From positions 32,625-96,624 of the forward strand of contig NZ_AUEY01000007.1 of the NCBI RefSeq assembly GCF_000426225.1: DNA of 64,000 bases. The letters are read 5' to 3'. Below the pieces are notes generated by a model, which was not told where the DNA came from, did not search any database, and saw only the letters and a list, made by a program, of their open reading frames with translations. The position numbers and the translations under genes were made by a program. This stretch comes from Desulforegula conservatrix Mb1Pa (GTDB lineage Bacteria; Desulfobacterota; Desulfobacteria; Desulfobacterales; Desulforegulaceae). Positions 52,022 through 60,987 of this stretch are shown piece after piece (positions within the stretch are counted from its first letter, which is position 1; every line of letters starts with the position of its first letter).

Positions 52022-52039
52022 ATATTAAGGAGATTGATT

Positions 52040-52294
52040 ATGCAAAGCATACGGGCAGCTGTCAGTAAAAAGTTACAAGATCATGGACTTTGGCAGCAAG
52101 AAGCAGAAGCGGTTATGGACATTGTAGAAAAAGCTCCGGAGAACAAGGCTATGCAAGGCCGTTGGCACGAGTCACCAGATGCTTACTCCTCCGGTATTCT
52201 TGTGGCTTTGTGGTGGAGTTCAAAAAATCATGCAATTGCCTGGATCGATGCAAATAAACCTGAACATTTCGCACGTGAGATTCTTGCTGCCTAA
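52040..52294 (+). CDS. Hypothetical small prophage protein
   Basis: From ATG 52040 (AAGGAG upstream) the protein has 84 residues with IRAAVSKKLQDHGLWQQEAE and a tryptophan-rich end, ILVALWWSSKNHAIAWI. Function unknown. It starts 18 bases after the preceding gene. Confidence 0.6.
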   Translation: MQSIRAAVSKKLQDHGLWQQEAEAVMDIVEKAPENKAMQGRWHESPDAYSSGILVALWWSSKNHAIAWIDANKPEHFAREILAA

Positions 52295-52336
52295 GAAGTA
52301 TTGTTTATAAAACTATCACATGAATGGAGATTAAAA

Positions 52337-52963
52337 ATGCTGGAAATTAATTCAAAAGCAATACCCGAAGGATACATGCAGAACAGCCTGGGGCATCTTG
52401 TTCCGGTTGAGACAATATCAGACATAGATAAGGCAAGAAACGAGCTTGTGATGGATCTGGTGGCGCGTGCCAAGATAGTTCAGTCAGTAATGACGGAATT
52501 CAAAGGCAGCGCGATGGGAGATATCCAGGCATTTGTTGAGCTGTCTGCCGAAAAATACGGCGCTAACCTGGGCGGCAAAAAAGGAAACGTACTCCTGACC
52601 AGCTTTGACGGCAGATACCGCGTTCAAAGATCCATGAGCGAGTACATCATTTTCGATGAAAGGCTCCAGGTGGCGAAAAGTCTGATTGATGAATGCATCC
52701 ACGAATGGACTGACGGAGCAAGAGTGGAAATAAAGGCTCTGGTGGAGCACGCATTCAAGACAGATGCCGAAGGCAGGGTTTCGACAGGCAGAATACTGGG
52801 TCTGAAAAGCATCAGTATTGACCATCCAAAGTGGAGGCAGGCAATGCTTGCGATAACGGACTCAATGCAAATCGCAGGCACAAAAGCATATGTCAGGCTG
52901 TATGAGCGGGTCGGTGATGATGACAGGTGGGAGCCGATATCACTGGATATGGCGGGTTTGTAG
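52337..52963 (+). CDS. DUF3164 family protein of Mu-like phages
   Basis: From ATG 52337 (GGAG upstream) the protein has 208 residues. It has the family pattern: NSLGHLVPVETISDIDKARN at the start, FVELSAEKYGANLGGKKGNV, a DGRYRVQRSMSEYIIFDERL segment and RILGLKSISIDHPKWRQAM. The family is found almost only in Mu-like phages between B and gemA, and its function is unknown. The earlier in-frame TTG at 52301 lacks a ribosome-binding site. Confidence 0.8.
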   Translation: MLEINSKAIPEGYMQNSLGHLVPVETISDIDKARNELVMDLVARAKIVQSVMTEFKGSAMGDIQAFVELSAEKYGANLGGKKGNVLLTSFDGRYRVQRSMSEYIIFDERLQVAKSLIDECIHEWTDGARVEIKALVEHAFKTDAEGRVSTGRILGLKSISIDHPKWRQAMLAITDSMQIAGTKAYVRLYERVGDDDRWEPISLDMAGL

Positions 52964-52975
52964 TCTTTAAAAGTG

Positions 52976-53012
52976 TAGGTCGGGTTAGAGCGTCCTTTGC
53001 TCGTAACCCGAC
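52976..53012 (-). repeat. REP-like hairpin, reverse copy
   Basis: GTAGGTCGGGTTAGAGCGTC then CTTTGCTCGTAACCCGAC is the reverse of the copies at 18089 and 44676. It lies between the DUF3164 gene and gemA. Confidence 0.75.
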
Positions 53013-53029
53013 AATCAATGGAGGAACTC

Positions 53030-53626
53030 ATGAAACCTGCGGAAATCAAGGCATCAAGCACAAAACAAAGACAGCTGATTGCGCTTGCAAGAAATCAGAT
53101 CGGCATTGATGAGACTGACTACAGATCAATGCTTCAGAATCGTTATCAAAAGAAATCATCCACTGAGCTTACTTTCAGCGAGGCAGACGAACTCCTTGAT
53201 GAATTTGTCAAAAAGGGATTCGTGATCAAGACCGACAAGCGCAGATATCTAAAAAGGCCAGCAGGCAAAATAAAAATGCCAAGAAAGCCTGGTCAGAACG
53301 TGGTTGTGTTGGCAAGCCCTGCGGAGCTTGAAAAGTTCAACGCTCTGGCCGGTCTTGTCAAATGGAGGGTCGAAAATGGGTGCGAAAAGTGGATGAAGAA
53401 GTTTCTCGGTATTGAGACGGTCAAGACCTGTGAAGACGTTTACAGAGCCATAGAAGGCCTCAAGAAGCTGATCAGCAACGGCATGAAGAAGGAACACGGC
53501 AAGGACTGGTGGCTGATGGATTTTGTGGATACTGCCATGTGTGAGTTCATATCAGAGCATCTGCCAGCCGAGTACAAGGATTTCAAAGTGCCTGCGCTTG
53601 TGAGGCTTGGGTATTGGGATAAATGA
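53030..53626 (+). CDS. gemA: GemA/Mu gp16 family regulatory protein
   Basis: From ATG 53030 (GGAGG upstream) the protein has 198 residues. The N-terminal part QLIALARNQIGIDETDYRSM then KSSTELTFSEADELLDEFVK is the gp16 (DUF1018) signature. In Mu, GemA affects host gene expression and DNA topology during lytic growth. The following gene starts inside its stop codon (ATGA), indicating coupled translation. Confidence 0.85.
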   Translation: MKPAEIKASSTKQRQLIALARNQIGIDETDYRSMLQNRYQKKSSTELTFSEADELLDEFVKKGFVIKTDKRRYLKRPAGKIKMPRKPGQNVVVLASPAELEKFNALAGLVKWRVENGCEKWMKKFLGIETVKTCEDVYRAIEGLKKLISNGMKKEHGKDWWLMDFVDTAMCEFISEHLPAEYKDFKVPALVRLGYWDK

Positions 53627-53949
53627 TAATGGACGTTATTCAATTCAGTGATTTTCGGTCAATAGACAAGCCCCAATTGCCATTGGAGCCCAAGCGCAGA
53701 GAGAGATTTTGCCAGCACCCTCACGTTTTTGTGTGCGAGCAGTCAAGGCAACTTGAATGCCGCATCTGCGGTCAGATAATTGATCCGTTCGATTATCTTT
53801 ATGAATGGGCCTGTAGAGACAGAAATCTTATGTCTACGAGGGACGCACTAAGAAAAGAAATCGAGAAACTGGAAGCCGAATTGAAAGCTTTAAAACGTGA
53901 TGAGAAAAATACACGACAACGATTGAAACGCTTGAAAACAATCGAATAA
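53623..53949 (+). CDS. Small zinc-binding protein with coiled-coil tail
   Basis: This 108-residue protein has a CQHPHVFVCEQSRQLECRIC segment (CxnC...CxxC with a histidine), which should bind zinc, and a C-terminal coiled coil (RKEIEKLEAELKALKRDEKN). Its start overlaps the gemA stop. Similar small zinc proteins occur in the early region of Mu-like phages without a known role. Confidence 0.65.
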   Translation: MIMDVIQFSDFRSIDKPQLPLEPKRRERFCQHPHVFVCEQSRQLECRICGQIIDPFDYLYEWACRDRNLMSTRDALRKEIEKLEAELKALKRDEKNTRQRLKRLKTIE

Positions 53950-53960
53950 CGGGAGGCATT

Positions 53961-54422
53961 ATGGATACAAAAACAGCTGCTCGTATGTTCCCTGAAATAT
54001 CGTTAAGAATTAAAAAAATGTTTTTTATACCATCGGTTTATATGGATTTTAAGGCCTCTGATTGCTTTGAAGAATTTGTTGAAACAATGATTCAAGATTT
54101 TGATGAAGGGCTTGAAGAATTCAAATCTATCTTTGGTGAGATTCCTGATTGGTTTGCTGATGAATGGCAATCTCAAGACAAGGAAATGGTATTTGATTAT
54201 TTATCAGAGGAAAAACAGGGCTTTGTGGCAGAATTCGCAACGCCTGTCAGGATATTTTATACATCTGATTCAGGTGAACATGCGGAATACTCCTGGGGAC
54301 GTTATAGAACTCAGTGGATCTATGGAGAAACAATAGAAGAACTGTTCGAGGCCGGAATGAAGTGGTTTAATAACGTAATCGAAGAACAGCGGACAAGATA
54401 CCAAGAAAAGGAAGGCGTATAA
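53961..54422 (+). CDS. Hypothetical acidic prophage protein
   Basis: This 153-residue acidic protein has GGGAGG seven bases before its ATG. It is rich in aromatic residues (IPDWFADEWQSQDKEMVFDY). No family is recognised. Its stop overlaps the next start by one base (TAATG). Confidence 0.6.
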   Translation: MDTKTAARMFPEISLRIKKMFFIPSVYMDFKASDCFEEFVETMIQDFDEGLEEFKSIFGEIPDWFADEWQSQDKEMVFDYLSEEKQGFVAEFATPVRIFYTSDSGEHAEYSWGRYRTQWIYGETIEELFEAGMKWFNNVIEEQRTRYQEKEGV

Positions 54423-54958
54423 TGACCATAGACATCAAAAGACCCACAGCCTGGTGCAAGAAGGTCAGCGTTCAGTTTAAGATAAGGATTCTTGAAATCG
54501 CCCTGATGCTCGTCACTAATCCCGACTGGCTCATGGCCTGTATAGCATTCGAATCGGCTGAAACATTCTCGCCTTCAATCAAAAACGCGGCAGGAAGCGG
54601 AGCTGTAGGGTTGATTCAGTTTATGTCAAAGACAGCGATAGCTCTTAAAACGACTGTAGAGGCCTTAGGGGCTATGACCGCTGAAAAGCAGCTGGACTAT
54701 GTCAAAAAATATTTCGAGCCACATAAGGGCCGCTTGAACACTCTGGAAGACGTTTACATGGCCATACTTTGGCCTTCCGCCATCGGAAAGCCAATAGACC
54801 ATGTTCTTTTCAGGAGAGATGATCCCGCTGCGCCCAAAAGGTATATTCAAAACAAGGGTCTGGACTGGAACAAGGATGGTGTGATCACAAAGGCCGAGGC
54901 AGCCGAGCAGGTCAAAATGAAGCTCGATAAGGGGTTGATGGATAGGTATATCGGTTAG
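54422..54958 (+). CDS. Transglycosylase-like phage lysozyme
   Basis: This 178-residue protein has an SLT-type catalytic region: MACIAFESAETFSPSIKNAA with the likely catalytic glutamate in FESAE, then GSGAVGLIQFMSKTAIALKT and a later WNKDGVITKAEA segment. Phage enzymes of this kind cut the host wall for release. There is no signal peptide, so a holin is expected to let it out; a holin-like gene lies at 56314-56601. It starts at the TAATG overlap with the upstream gene. Confidence 0.8.
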   Translation: MTIDIKRPTAWCKKVSVQFKIRILEIALMLVTNPDWLMACIAFESAETFSPSIKNAAGSGAVGLIQFMSKTAIALKTTVEALGAMTAEKQLDYVKKYFEPHKGRLNTLEDVYMAILWPSAIGKPIDHVLFRRDDPAAPKRYIQNKGLDWNKDGVITKAEAAEQVKMKLDKGLMDRYIG

Positions 54959-55042
54959 GGTGCGTTCCGCATCAATCAGGCAAAAATCATGCGAGGCACG
55001 ACTCAGAGTGCCTTTGCTTTGGTAGGTTTATTGGAGACGAAC

Positions 55043-55405
55043 ATGATTAAAAAATACAAAATTGATTACGATTGGAAAGCCGAGGTTCGCGTTGAGATCG
55101 ACCATGACATCGCTACTGAAGAAAAGTTGAAAGAGATTAACGATTTCTGGATTGGAGCTGAAGATCGAGTACGCCAAGAAGGGAGCGTGCTGAATGCAGT
55201 ATTGAAGATGTTAACCCGCACCTGCTTATTATTGCAGATAGAAAAAGGGTATAACACGGTAGGCATTATCGAGGAATTCGACTGGGACACAAGCAATGGC
55301 GGAATTGAAGGATGGCCAAAAATGGATGGATCTTTCGGCTTTAAACTGTTGCGTGTTGACAATCTTGATTTTGATGAAACTGACATGACCATTTCTGAAA
55401 TCTAA
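55043..55405 (+). CDS. DUF2528 family protein
   Basis: From ATG 55043 (GGAGA upstream) the protein has 120 residues that match the DUF2528 pattern from end to end: KKYKIDYDWKAEVRVEIDHD, KEINDFWIGAEDR, then GIEGWPKMDGSFGFKLLRVD. The family occurs in phages and plasmids of proteobacteria and has no known function. Confidence 0.75.
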   Translation: MIKKYKIDYDWKAEVRVEIDHDIATEEKLKEINDFWIGAEDRVRQEGSVLNAVLKMLTRTCLLLQIEKGYNTVGIIEEFDWDTSNGGIEGWPKMDGSFGFKLLRVDNLDFDETDMTISEI

Positions 55406-55477
55406 CGACAATAAGCGACGTACCCTTGGCGTCCGTTTTTAGGCTTGTTATATTTTCTATAAATTCAAAAGGATAAA

Positions 55478-55738
55478 ATGAATAAATTACTATCTCTTTT
55501 CGGTTTGGTAAAAATAAAAAGAGCGATATCTATCTCTGCCAGGCTACATCAGTATTATGTAAAATGTGTTCAGACTGATGTCAAAGAAAGGTTTGGAGTA
55601 GATCCAACGCCAGGAGCTATTCACACAGCAAAAAAATGGTGGGAAGAAACACTTCCCATTCTTTTTGAAAATAATTCTGATGACATTCATATAGGCCAAG
55701 AACCTAAATTTACTGAAAGTAATCTAACAAAGCAATAA
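55478..55738 (+). CDS. Hypothetical small prophage protein
   Basis: This 86-residue protein is preceded by AAAGGAT. It has a short hydrophobic start (MNKLLSLFGLVKIKRAIS) and a TPGAIHTAKKWWEETLPILF segment. No recognisable family. It has a lower GC content than its neighbours, as does the upstream DUF2528 gene, so both may be later acquisitions. Confidence 0.5.
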   Translation: MNKLLSLFGLVKIKRAISISARLHQYYVKCVQTDVKERFGVDPTPGAIHTAKKWWEETLPILFENNSDDIHIGQEPKFTESNLTKQ

Positions 55739-55776
55739 GTGGGAATTGTACTTTTAATCGTTTTCATGAGGCGTAA

Positions 55777-56109
55777 ATGGATCGTGAATCCCTGGAACCT
55801 GAAGCAAATAAGCATGAGTTGAGTCTGGATGATCTGCCCGGAGAGTTTCGGGAGATCGCCGAAATTGTCGGCCTCGATGGCGCTTTGAAGCTTGTGGAAT
55901 TGTGCGGAGGTTCACAGATCTACATTCCGAAGATGGACAGCATCACAAGGCAGACAAGATACAGGCAGATGCTGGCTGACTTCGAAAAATGTCGGGATTA
56001 CGGCCTTGTTGCCAGACAATACAATCTTTCCGAGGCTCATGCCAGAATGATATTGAAACAGCTGATGCTTCAGAGGATCGGGCCGAGGGCGCAAACAGAA
56101 ATGTTCTGA
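55777..56109 (+). CDS. mor: Mor-type transcription activator
   Basis: This 110-residue protein has the Mor/C activator fold: DLPGEFREIAEIVGLDGALK and LVELCGGSQIYIPK form the dimerisation part, and YGLVARQYNLSEAHARMILK is the helix-turn-helix. In Mu, Mor switches on middle transcription. A strong terminator follows directly, so the late genes must start from a new promoter between 56155 and 56313. Confidence 0.9.
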   Translation: MDRESLEPEANKHELSLDDLPGEFREIAEIVGLDGALKLVELCGGSQIYIPKMDSITRQTRYRQMLADFEKCRDYGLVARQYNLSEAHARMILKQLMLQRIGPRAQTEMF

Positions 56110-56116
56110 ACATTTG

Positions 56117-56154
56117 AAAGGGAGCGGACGCCAGTCTGTTCCCTTTGTTTTTTT
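56117..56154 (+). terminator. Rho-independent terminator after mor
   Basis: AAAGGGA (56117-56123) pairs with TCCCTTT (56140-56146), with an inner GGAC/GTCT pairing, followed by a run of T (56148-56154). Confidence 0.9.
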
Positions 56155-56255
56155 AGACCCCTGAGTAATATTTTTTTTTGAGATATCTTTTTCAGACCTA
56201 TTTTTTTCAATCCTCAGAACCCCGGATTACAACATCCCCATAAAAATTATCAAAT

Positions 56256-56286
56256 GGTGCGTGGAAGGACGTCACGCGTCCTACGC
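56256..56286. repeat. Short hairpin repeat, copy 2
   Basis: GGTGCGTGGAAGGACGTCAC then GCGTCCTACGC resembles 47489-47519. It lies in the presumed Mor-activated promoter region. Confidence 0.55.
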
Positions 56287-56313
56287 AAAAATTATCTCCT
56301 TCCCGGAGGACAC

Positions 56314-56601
56314 ATGAATTTCAAATCCATAGGCAACAAAATAGCCGTTTTTTTCAGCGCCTGCTGGTTTTACGTCAAGCCGGTTATAAAGACAATGCTC
56401 TCCAGCTCGGCCACTGCACTCGCGGAATCAGCTAAAATAACAGTTCCGCAATGTTTGGAGATCTACAGGACAGAAGGCCCGGAAGCGGCCCGTCAAAAAG
56501 CTTTTGAGGTAATCAAGTTTGACCTTGAAACTCAAGGTCACGCGATAGCCTCATCAGCGATCAACGCGGCCATAGAGGCAGCAGTGGCAGGGCTTAAATG
56601 A
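56314..56601 (+). CDS. Holin-like small membrane protein
   Basis: From ATG 56314 (GGAGG upstream) the protein has 95 residues. It has one likely membrane segment at about 8-30 (KIAVFFSACWFYVKPVI) and an amphipathic alanine-rich C-terminus. Its position, first after mor and before the DUF2730-like gene, fits a holin or holin-associated protein. The assignment is inferred from size and place. The next gene starts inside its stop (ATGA). Confidence 0.55.
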   Translation: MNFKSIGNKIAVFFSACWFYVKPVIKTMLSSSATALAESAKITVPQCLEIYRTEGPEAARQKAFEVIKFDLETQGHAIASSAINAAIEAAVAGLK

Positions 56602-56960
56602 ACGGAGTATCCGGTCTGTCTCCAGCCGAGCTTGAAGTAGTAAGAACGGCCATGGACATGGGCGGCACGATCTTTATCGTTATCCTGCTCGTGGTCTGCC
56701 TGGCTGTGCTTGCCTGGAGGTTCGGCGGATCCGCCATGAAATGCATGGCTGAATTCATTGCCGCACAACAGCGCCAGGCTGATGCAATGACGGCCCAGGC
56801 AGCATCCATGTCAGATATCAAAAATGCCGTTCATGAATACATAACAAGGGACAATAGCGAACATCGGGAAATTCTTCTCGGACTTCAGGTGCTTGCAAGG
56901 GAAATGCGTGAACTGACCAACGAATTAGCGGGCCAACGAAATAGCGGGCCAACGGATTAG
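56598..56960 (+). CDS. DUF2730/Mu gp25-like membrane protein
   Basis: This 120-residue protein has one membrane helix at about 23-41 (GTIFIVILLVVCLAVLAW) and a helical, coiled-coil-like tail (AAQQRQADAMTAQAASMSDI). It resembles the small protein encoded before gp26 in Mu-like phages. The 3' end contains a 13-base tandem duplication (TAGCGGGCCAACG twice), which encodes the final residues. Function unknown, perhaps spanin-like or lysis-associated. Confidence 0.65.
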   Translation: MNGVSGLSPAELEVVRTAMDMGGTIFIVILLVVCLAVLAWRFGGSAMKCMAEFIAAQQRQADAMTAQAASMSDIKNAVHEYITRDNSEHREILLGLQVLAREMRELTNELAGQRNSGPTD

Positions 56961-56975
56961 CAGGATGGAACCAGG

Positions 56976-57269
56976 ATGACGAAACCAGAGGCAGTTAAAC
57001 ACGACCGGATAAGACAGTTGATTCTTAAGGCCCTGGAGCCGGGATACCCGACTCCTCTCGACACGATAGTGCTGAGAAGACATATGGCAAACTTCGGATA
57101 CCCTTTAAGCGAGGAAGAGTTGAATTCATATCTGGCGTACCTTGAGGACAAGGAACTTGTGAAAATAGACAAACGTCAGGGCGGGATTGTGCTTGTTCGT
57201 CTTTTGGCAAAAGGCCTGGATGTACTGGATGAACGCATCAAAGTTTGCGGTGTGGGTCAGGAGTTCTAA
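56976..57269 (+). CDS. Mu gp26-like winged-helix protein
   Basis: This 97-residue protein has a winged-helix pattern: DRIRQLILKALEPGYPTPLD, YLAYLEDKELVKIDKRQGGI, then VRLLAKGLDVLDERI. It corresponds to Mu gp26, an ArsR-like fold protein between the lysis genes and the small terminase. Its stop overlaps the next ATG. Confidence 0.75.
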   Translation: MTKPEAVKHDRIRQLILKALEPGYPTPLDTIVLRRHMANFGYPLSEEELNSYLAYLEDKELVKIDKRQGGIVLVRLLAKGLDVLDERIKVCGVGQEF

Positions 57270-57769
57270 TGGACGCTCCGGCACACAGAAAAGAGCTGGC
57301 ATACAGGATCTGGCGAGAAAATGGTCAGAGCATAGTCAACACTGTCAAGGCTCTGGAAAAGGATCACGGATACGAGATAACCCGGCAGTCACTCGCAAAA
57401 TGGCGTGATGAATTCGGGTGGGAAGATCGGGCGGCAAGGGCCGAAGCCTCAGAGAAAGACAGGAATGCTTCAACATCTGACGCATCAATCATGGATTCCC
57501 TGCTCAAGAGACGCGAGCAGTATGAGCTCTACTTTGAGAATCTGCCTCTCGGTCAGGTGGATAACCAGGCTGTGTATGGTTACAACTCGGTTTTAAAGAC
57601 CATCCTGGATGTCCGCAAGGAAACGGCCGCCTTCAAGGTAGATGAGTTCGCAAGATTCTTTCGTGAGCTTATCGAGTTTCTTAGAGGTTCGGATCCTGAC
57701 GCCGCCGCCATTGTTGCGGCCAATTTTGATGATTTTACCAACTTTATTAGGATGAAGCATGTCGGTTAA
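57269..57769 (+). CDS. Mu gp27-like protein (DUF3486), small terminase candidate
   Basis: From ATG 57269 (AGGAG upstream) the protein has 166 residues. The N-terminus is helix-turn-helix-like (HRKELAYRIWRENGQSIVNT) and the remainder is helical, with SLLKRREQYELYFENLPLGQ and KVDEFARFFRELIEFLRG. The family precedes the large terminase in Mu-like phages, so it probably recognises DNA for packaging. It overlaps the terminase gene by eleven bases. Confidence 0.8.
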   Translation: MDAPAHRKELAYRIWRENGQSIVNTVKALEKDHGYEITRQSLAKWRDEFGWEDRAARAEASEKDRNASTSDASIMDSLLKRREQYELYFENLPLGQVDNQAVYGYNSVLKTILDVRKETAAFKVDEFARFFRELIEFLRGSDPDAAAIVAANFDDFTNFIRMKHVG

Positions 57770-59426
57770 GATCAAACAATTCAACAAAGAGATAGAGGCC
57801 CTGAGGGAGCTTATCCTGAAGGAGGCAACGCCTCTTCCTGACGGAAAGAAAGCCCGTGAGGAAAGAAGGAAAAGAGCCGCCTCTGATCTTGAATTCTTTG
57901 GCAAGACCTACTTCCCGCACTACCTACAAAAACCCAATTCGAAGCTTCATAAATACATGTATGAGCGCTTCGCTAAGATGATCCTTACTGCCCATGAAAC
58001 AGGAGAAGGAGATAAGGAAGCTGATGCGGCTCCGCGAGGAAACGCAAAATCCACAACAGGAACGTTAATACTTCCGTTGTGGTGCACAGCCTTCGGATAC
58101 AGGCGTTTCATAGTTCTTGTGTCAGATACGGCAACCCAGGCCTTTGACTTCCTGGCTTTCATAAAAACGGAACTCGAATTCAACGAACGTCTGAAACAGG
58201 ATTTTCCTGAAATATGCGGGGAAGGCTCGATCTGGCGTACAGATAATATCGTCACGGCGAACGGCGTGCGCATGGCTGCAAGGGGTGCCGGGCAGAAGTT
58301 GAGGGGCCTGAGGCACGGAGCCAGACGTCCTGATCTTGTGATTGGTGACGACCTTGAAAACGACGAATCGGTTGTGTCCCCGGATCAGAGGGCAAAGCTC
58401 GAACAATGGTTTTTCCGAGCACTCATGAAGATAGGAAAGCCTTATACAGTCTACATAGTCGTAGGGACAATTCTGCATTACGACAGCCTGCTTTCAAAGC
58501 TTCTTAAAAAGCCTGGCTGGAAAGGCCGCAAATTCAAGTCTGTCATAAGCTGGTCAAAGAGCAAGCTATGGGACGAATGGATAAGCATTTTCACTGATGC
58601 GAGGCTCGAAAAGGAAGAGGCAGAAGCCAAGGCAGACGCCTATTTCAAAGAGCACATGGAAGAGATGCTCGAAGGAGCCGAGGTTCTGTGGCCAGAGGAA
58701 GAGCCTTACTACTACCTCATGAAAATGAGGGTCAGCGACGGCCCAGCTCATTTCGATTCCGAGAAGCAGAACGAGCCAATCAATCCTGACGACTGCCTAT
58801 TTCAGGAGGAATGGATAGCCTATTGGCCTGAAGATTTACTCGATAGTTCTGAAAATGGTCTGAAATCGATTTTAAGCGGACTTCCGCTTTATGCCGCCGT
58901 TGATCCCTCTTTGGGTAAGAAAAGCCGAAAAAGCGACCCTTCCGCGATTCTGGGGGGCAGATTTAAAGACAAGGTGCTTTACCTGGAGATGGCGGACATA
59001 GAAAAACGTCATCCTGACAGAATCATAGACGACGTCCTGACCTATCACGACCGCCTTAAGATCCACATGGCAGGGGTCGAGACTGTTCAATTTCAGCAGT
59101 TCTTCAAGGACACACTGGAGAAGATAGCGCACGAGCGCGGGCAGACGCTCAACGTAGTGGAAATACCGCAGTCCGGAGACAAGATCATGAGAATCCAGAG
59201 GCTCCAGCCATGGATCAAGAACGGATGGATAAGGTTCAAGCCCAACATGAGGACGCTAATTGACCAGCTCATCAAGTTTCCTATGGCGGATCATGACGAC
59301 GGCCCTGATGCGCTTGAGATGCTACTGTCCCTTGTTGAAAAACACTCAGGAAAGTTCGCTGGCGTTGAGGTCATGTGCGCCATGCCGCTTGAATCCGCTG
59401 CTTGGCTGAGGGGGTATAATGACTGA
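57759..59426 (+). CDS. Large terminase subunit (Mu gp28 type)
   Basis: This 555-residue packaging motor has an ATPase part with a Walker A-like RGNAKST at residues 93-99 and DLVIGDDLENDESV as Walker B. The C-terminal RNase H-like nuclease part begins AAVDPSLGKKSRKSDPSAIL, with acidic metal ligands, and ends PMADHDDGPDALEMLL. It packages DNA by the headful mechanism in Mu relatives. It overlaps the portal gene by eight bases. Confidence 0.93.
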   Translation: MSVKIKQFNKEIEALRELILKEATPLPDGKKAREERRKRAASDLEFFGKTYFPHYLQKPNSKLHKYMYERFAKMILTAHETGEGDKEADAAPRGNAKSTTGTLILPLWCTAFGYRRFIVLVSDTATQAFDFLAFIKTELEFNERLKQDFPEICGEGSIWRTDNIVTANGVRMAARGAGQKLRGLRHGARRPDLVIGDDLENDESVVSPDQRAKLEQWFFRALMKIGKPYTVYIVVGTILHYDSLLSKLLKKPGWKGRKFKSVISWSKSKLWDEWISIFTDARLEKEEAEAKADAYFKEHMEEMLEGAEVLWPEEEPYYYLMKMRVSDGPAHFDSEKQNEPINPDDCLFQEEWIAYWPEDLLDSSENGLKSILSGLPLYAAVDPSLGKKSRKSDPSAILGGRFKDKVLYLEMADIEKRHPDRIIDDVLTYHDRLKIHMAGVETVQFQQFFKDTLEKIAHERGQTLNVVEIPQSGDKIMRIQRLQPWIKNGWIRFKPNMRTLIDQLIKFPMADHDDGPDALEMLLSLVEKHSGKFAGVEVMCAMPLESAAWLRGYND

Positions 59427-60987
59427 AGGCATATGGGTAAGCCCCACAGAGTTTATTTCTTTTTCGGGCAAGGGCAATGAACGATCGGCACTTTTAAGCG
59501 AGCTTAACGGCTCAGGCATTTTAGGCGGCTTTGATCCTTATTCCTGGCTCGGCATTCTGCCTGATCCGGATCCTGTGCTTCAAAAAACCGGAGACGGAAT
59601 CAAGGTTTTAAGGGAGCTTACATCAGACGACAAGGTGCTTTCATGCATTCAGAACCGAAAGCTTGGAACACTCAGAAAACGTGACTTTGCCTTCACTCCA
59701 GGAACGAAAAAAGGCCAGGAGGCAACTCCGGAAGCTGTCCGTGTCTGCGAGGCGCTGGAAAAGGATCTGGAGAATGTGGATCTGTACAACATCATGAGCC
59801 AGATACTTGACGCTCCGTATTACGGAACGGCCTTTGCCGAACTCATCTGGGAGCCATCTGGCGGAAGCCTCAGGCTTAAGGAAGTCAGGCCAAGACCTGC
59901 GGAATGGTTCGGGTTCGATGGTTTCCACAGGCCTGTGCTCCGGAACAACGAGTATGAGTCAATCCAGTTCGGCAAGCTGGTTATGGCAAGGCACTTTCAT
60001 GACGCGGTCAATCCTTATGGCCTCAGGCTTTTATCAAGATGCCTGTGGCCAGTAGCCATCAAAAAAGGCGGGATCAGGTTCTGGACAATTCTTTGCGAAA
60101 GATTCGGCATTCCATGGGTAATAGGCAAGGTGAACGGAGATAAAACGGCCAGAAAAGACGCAGTGTCGCAGCTTACCGCAATGGTTCAGAATGCCGTGGC
60201 TGTTGTTTCAGGGGATACTGAAGTCGATATTCATACTCTGGACAACAAGGGCGGAAACATTCACTCAGATCTGATCCGCATGTGCGACACGGCCATAGCA
60301 AGAGTTCTGCACGGCCAGTCCATAACCAATGAAGGCGGCAAGACTGGCACATTCGCTGAATCAAAAACCAGCTTTGAGGCTCTAGGCGATTTCAGGGAGG
60401 CTGATGAGCACCTGATCATAACCTTCTGGCAGGAACTGGCCTGGATTTACACAAAGATAAACGCTCCTGAAGGAACTCTGTCTCCAACTTTCAAATACAT
60501 AGATCCTGAGGATTACGAGTCAAGGGCAAAGATAGATGAGGCCGTATCAAAGACAGGGGCAAAGTTCACCAAGGTCTATTATGTCCGCAACTACGGCTAC
60601 AAAGATGATGAAATTGAAGTCGGGGCTCCTGTTGAAGAGAAGCCAGCAAAAGAAGAAAAGCCTTCAAAAGAACCGGGTTCCGATTTTTCGACAAAAAATG
60701 AGGGCGCGGGGTTCCAGGAACCAGGCGACCCTGACCAGACCGATCCCGACCAGGTCGCTATCGATGAAATGCTGGACGGACTCATTCCGGAAGCTGCTGA
60801 TGCCCACGAAATAGCAAAGGCAATATCAGAAATAATAAGCCAGGCAGAATCCTTTGAGGATCTGGAAGCAAGGCTTGAACAGGTGCTTCCTGAACTCATG
60901 GGAGCTGAAGGAATGGAAGATGTTCTTACCAGGGCAATGGCTGCGGCTGATCTGTGGGGACGTTTTACCGCAGGAAGTGAATCATGA
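59419..60987 (+). CDS. Portal protein (DUF935, Mu gp29 type)
   Basis: This 522-residue protein matches the DUF935 portal family: VLSCIQNRKLGTLRKRDFAF, AELIWEPSGGSLRLKEVRPR, RFGIPWVIGKVNG and HGQSITNEGGKTGTFAESKT. A lysine/glutamate-rich linker (about 410-440) and an acidic helical tail end the protein. It forms the dodecameric gate in the capsid. It overlaps the next gene by four bases (ATGA). Confidence 0.92.
   Translation: MTEGIWVSPTEFISFSGKGNERSALLSELNGSGILGGFDPYSWLGILPDPDPVLQKTGDGIKVLRELTSDDKVLSCIQNRKLGTLRKRDFAFTPGTKKGQEATPEAVRVCEALEKDLENVDLYNIMSQILDAPYYGTAFAELIWEPSGGSLRLKEVRPRPAEWFGFDGFHRPVLRNNEYESIQFGKLVMARHFHDAVNPYGLRLLSRCLWPVAIKKGGIRFWTILCERFGIPWVIGKVNGDKTARKDAVSQLTAMVQNAVAVVSGDTEVDIHTLDNKGGNIHSDLIRMCDTAIARVLHGQSITNEGGKTGTFAESKTSFEALGDFREADEHLIITFWQELAWIYTKINAPEGTLSPTFKYIDPEDYESRAKIDEAVSKTGAKFTKVYYVRNYGYKDDEIEVGAPVEEKPAKEEKPSKEPGSDFSTKNEGAGFQEPGDPDQTDPDQVAIDEMLDGLIPEAADAHEIAKAISEIISQAESFEDLEARLEQVLPELMGAEGMEDVLTRAMAAADLWGRFTAGSES

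Noticed and set aside
18089..53012. CRISPR array suggested by repeated 37-nt units
   Set aside because: The copies are dispersed over 35 kb, occur in both orientations, have no regular spacers and form hairpins, so they are REP-like elements. No cas genes are present.
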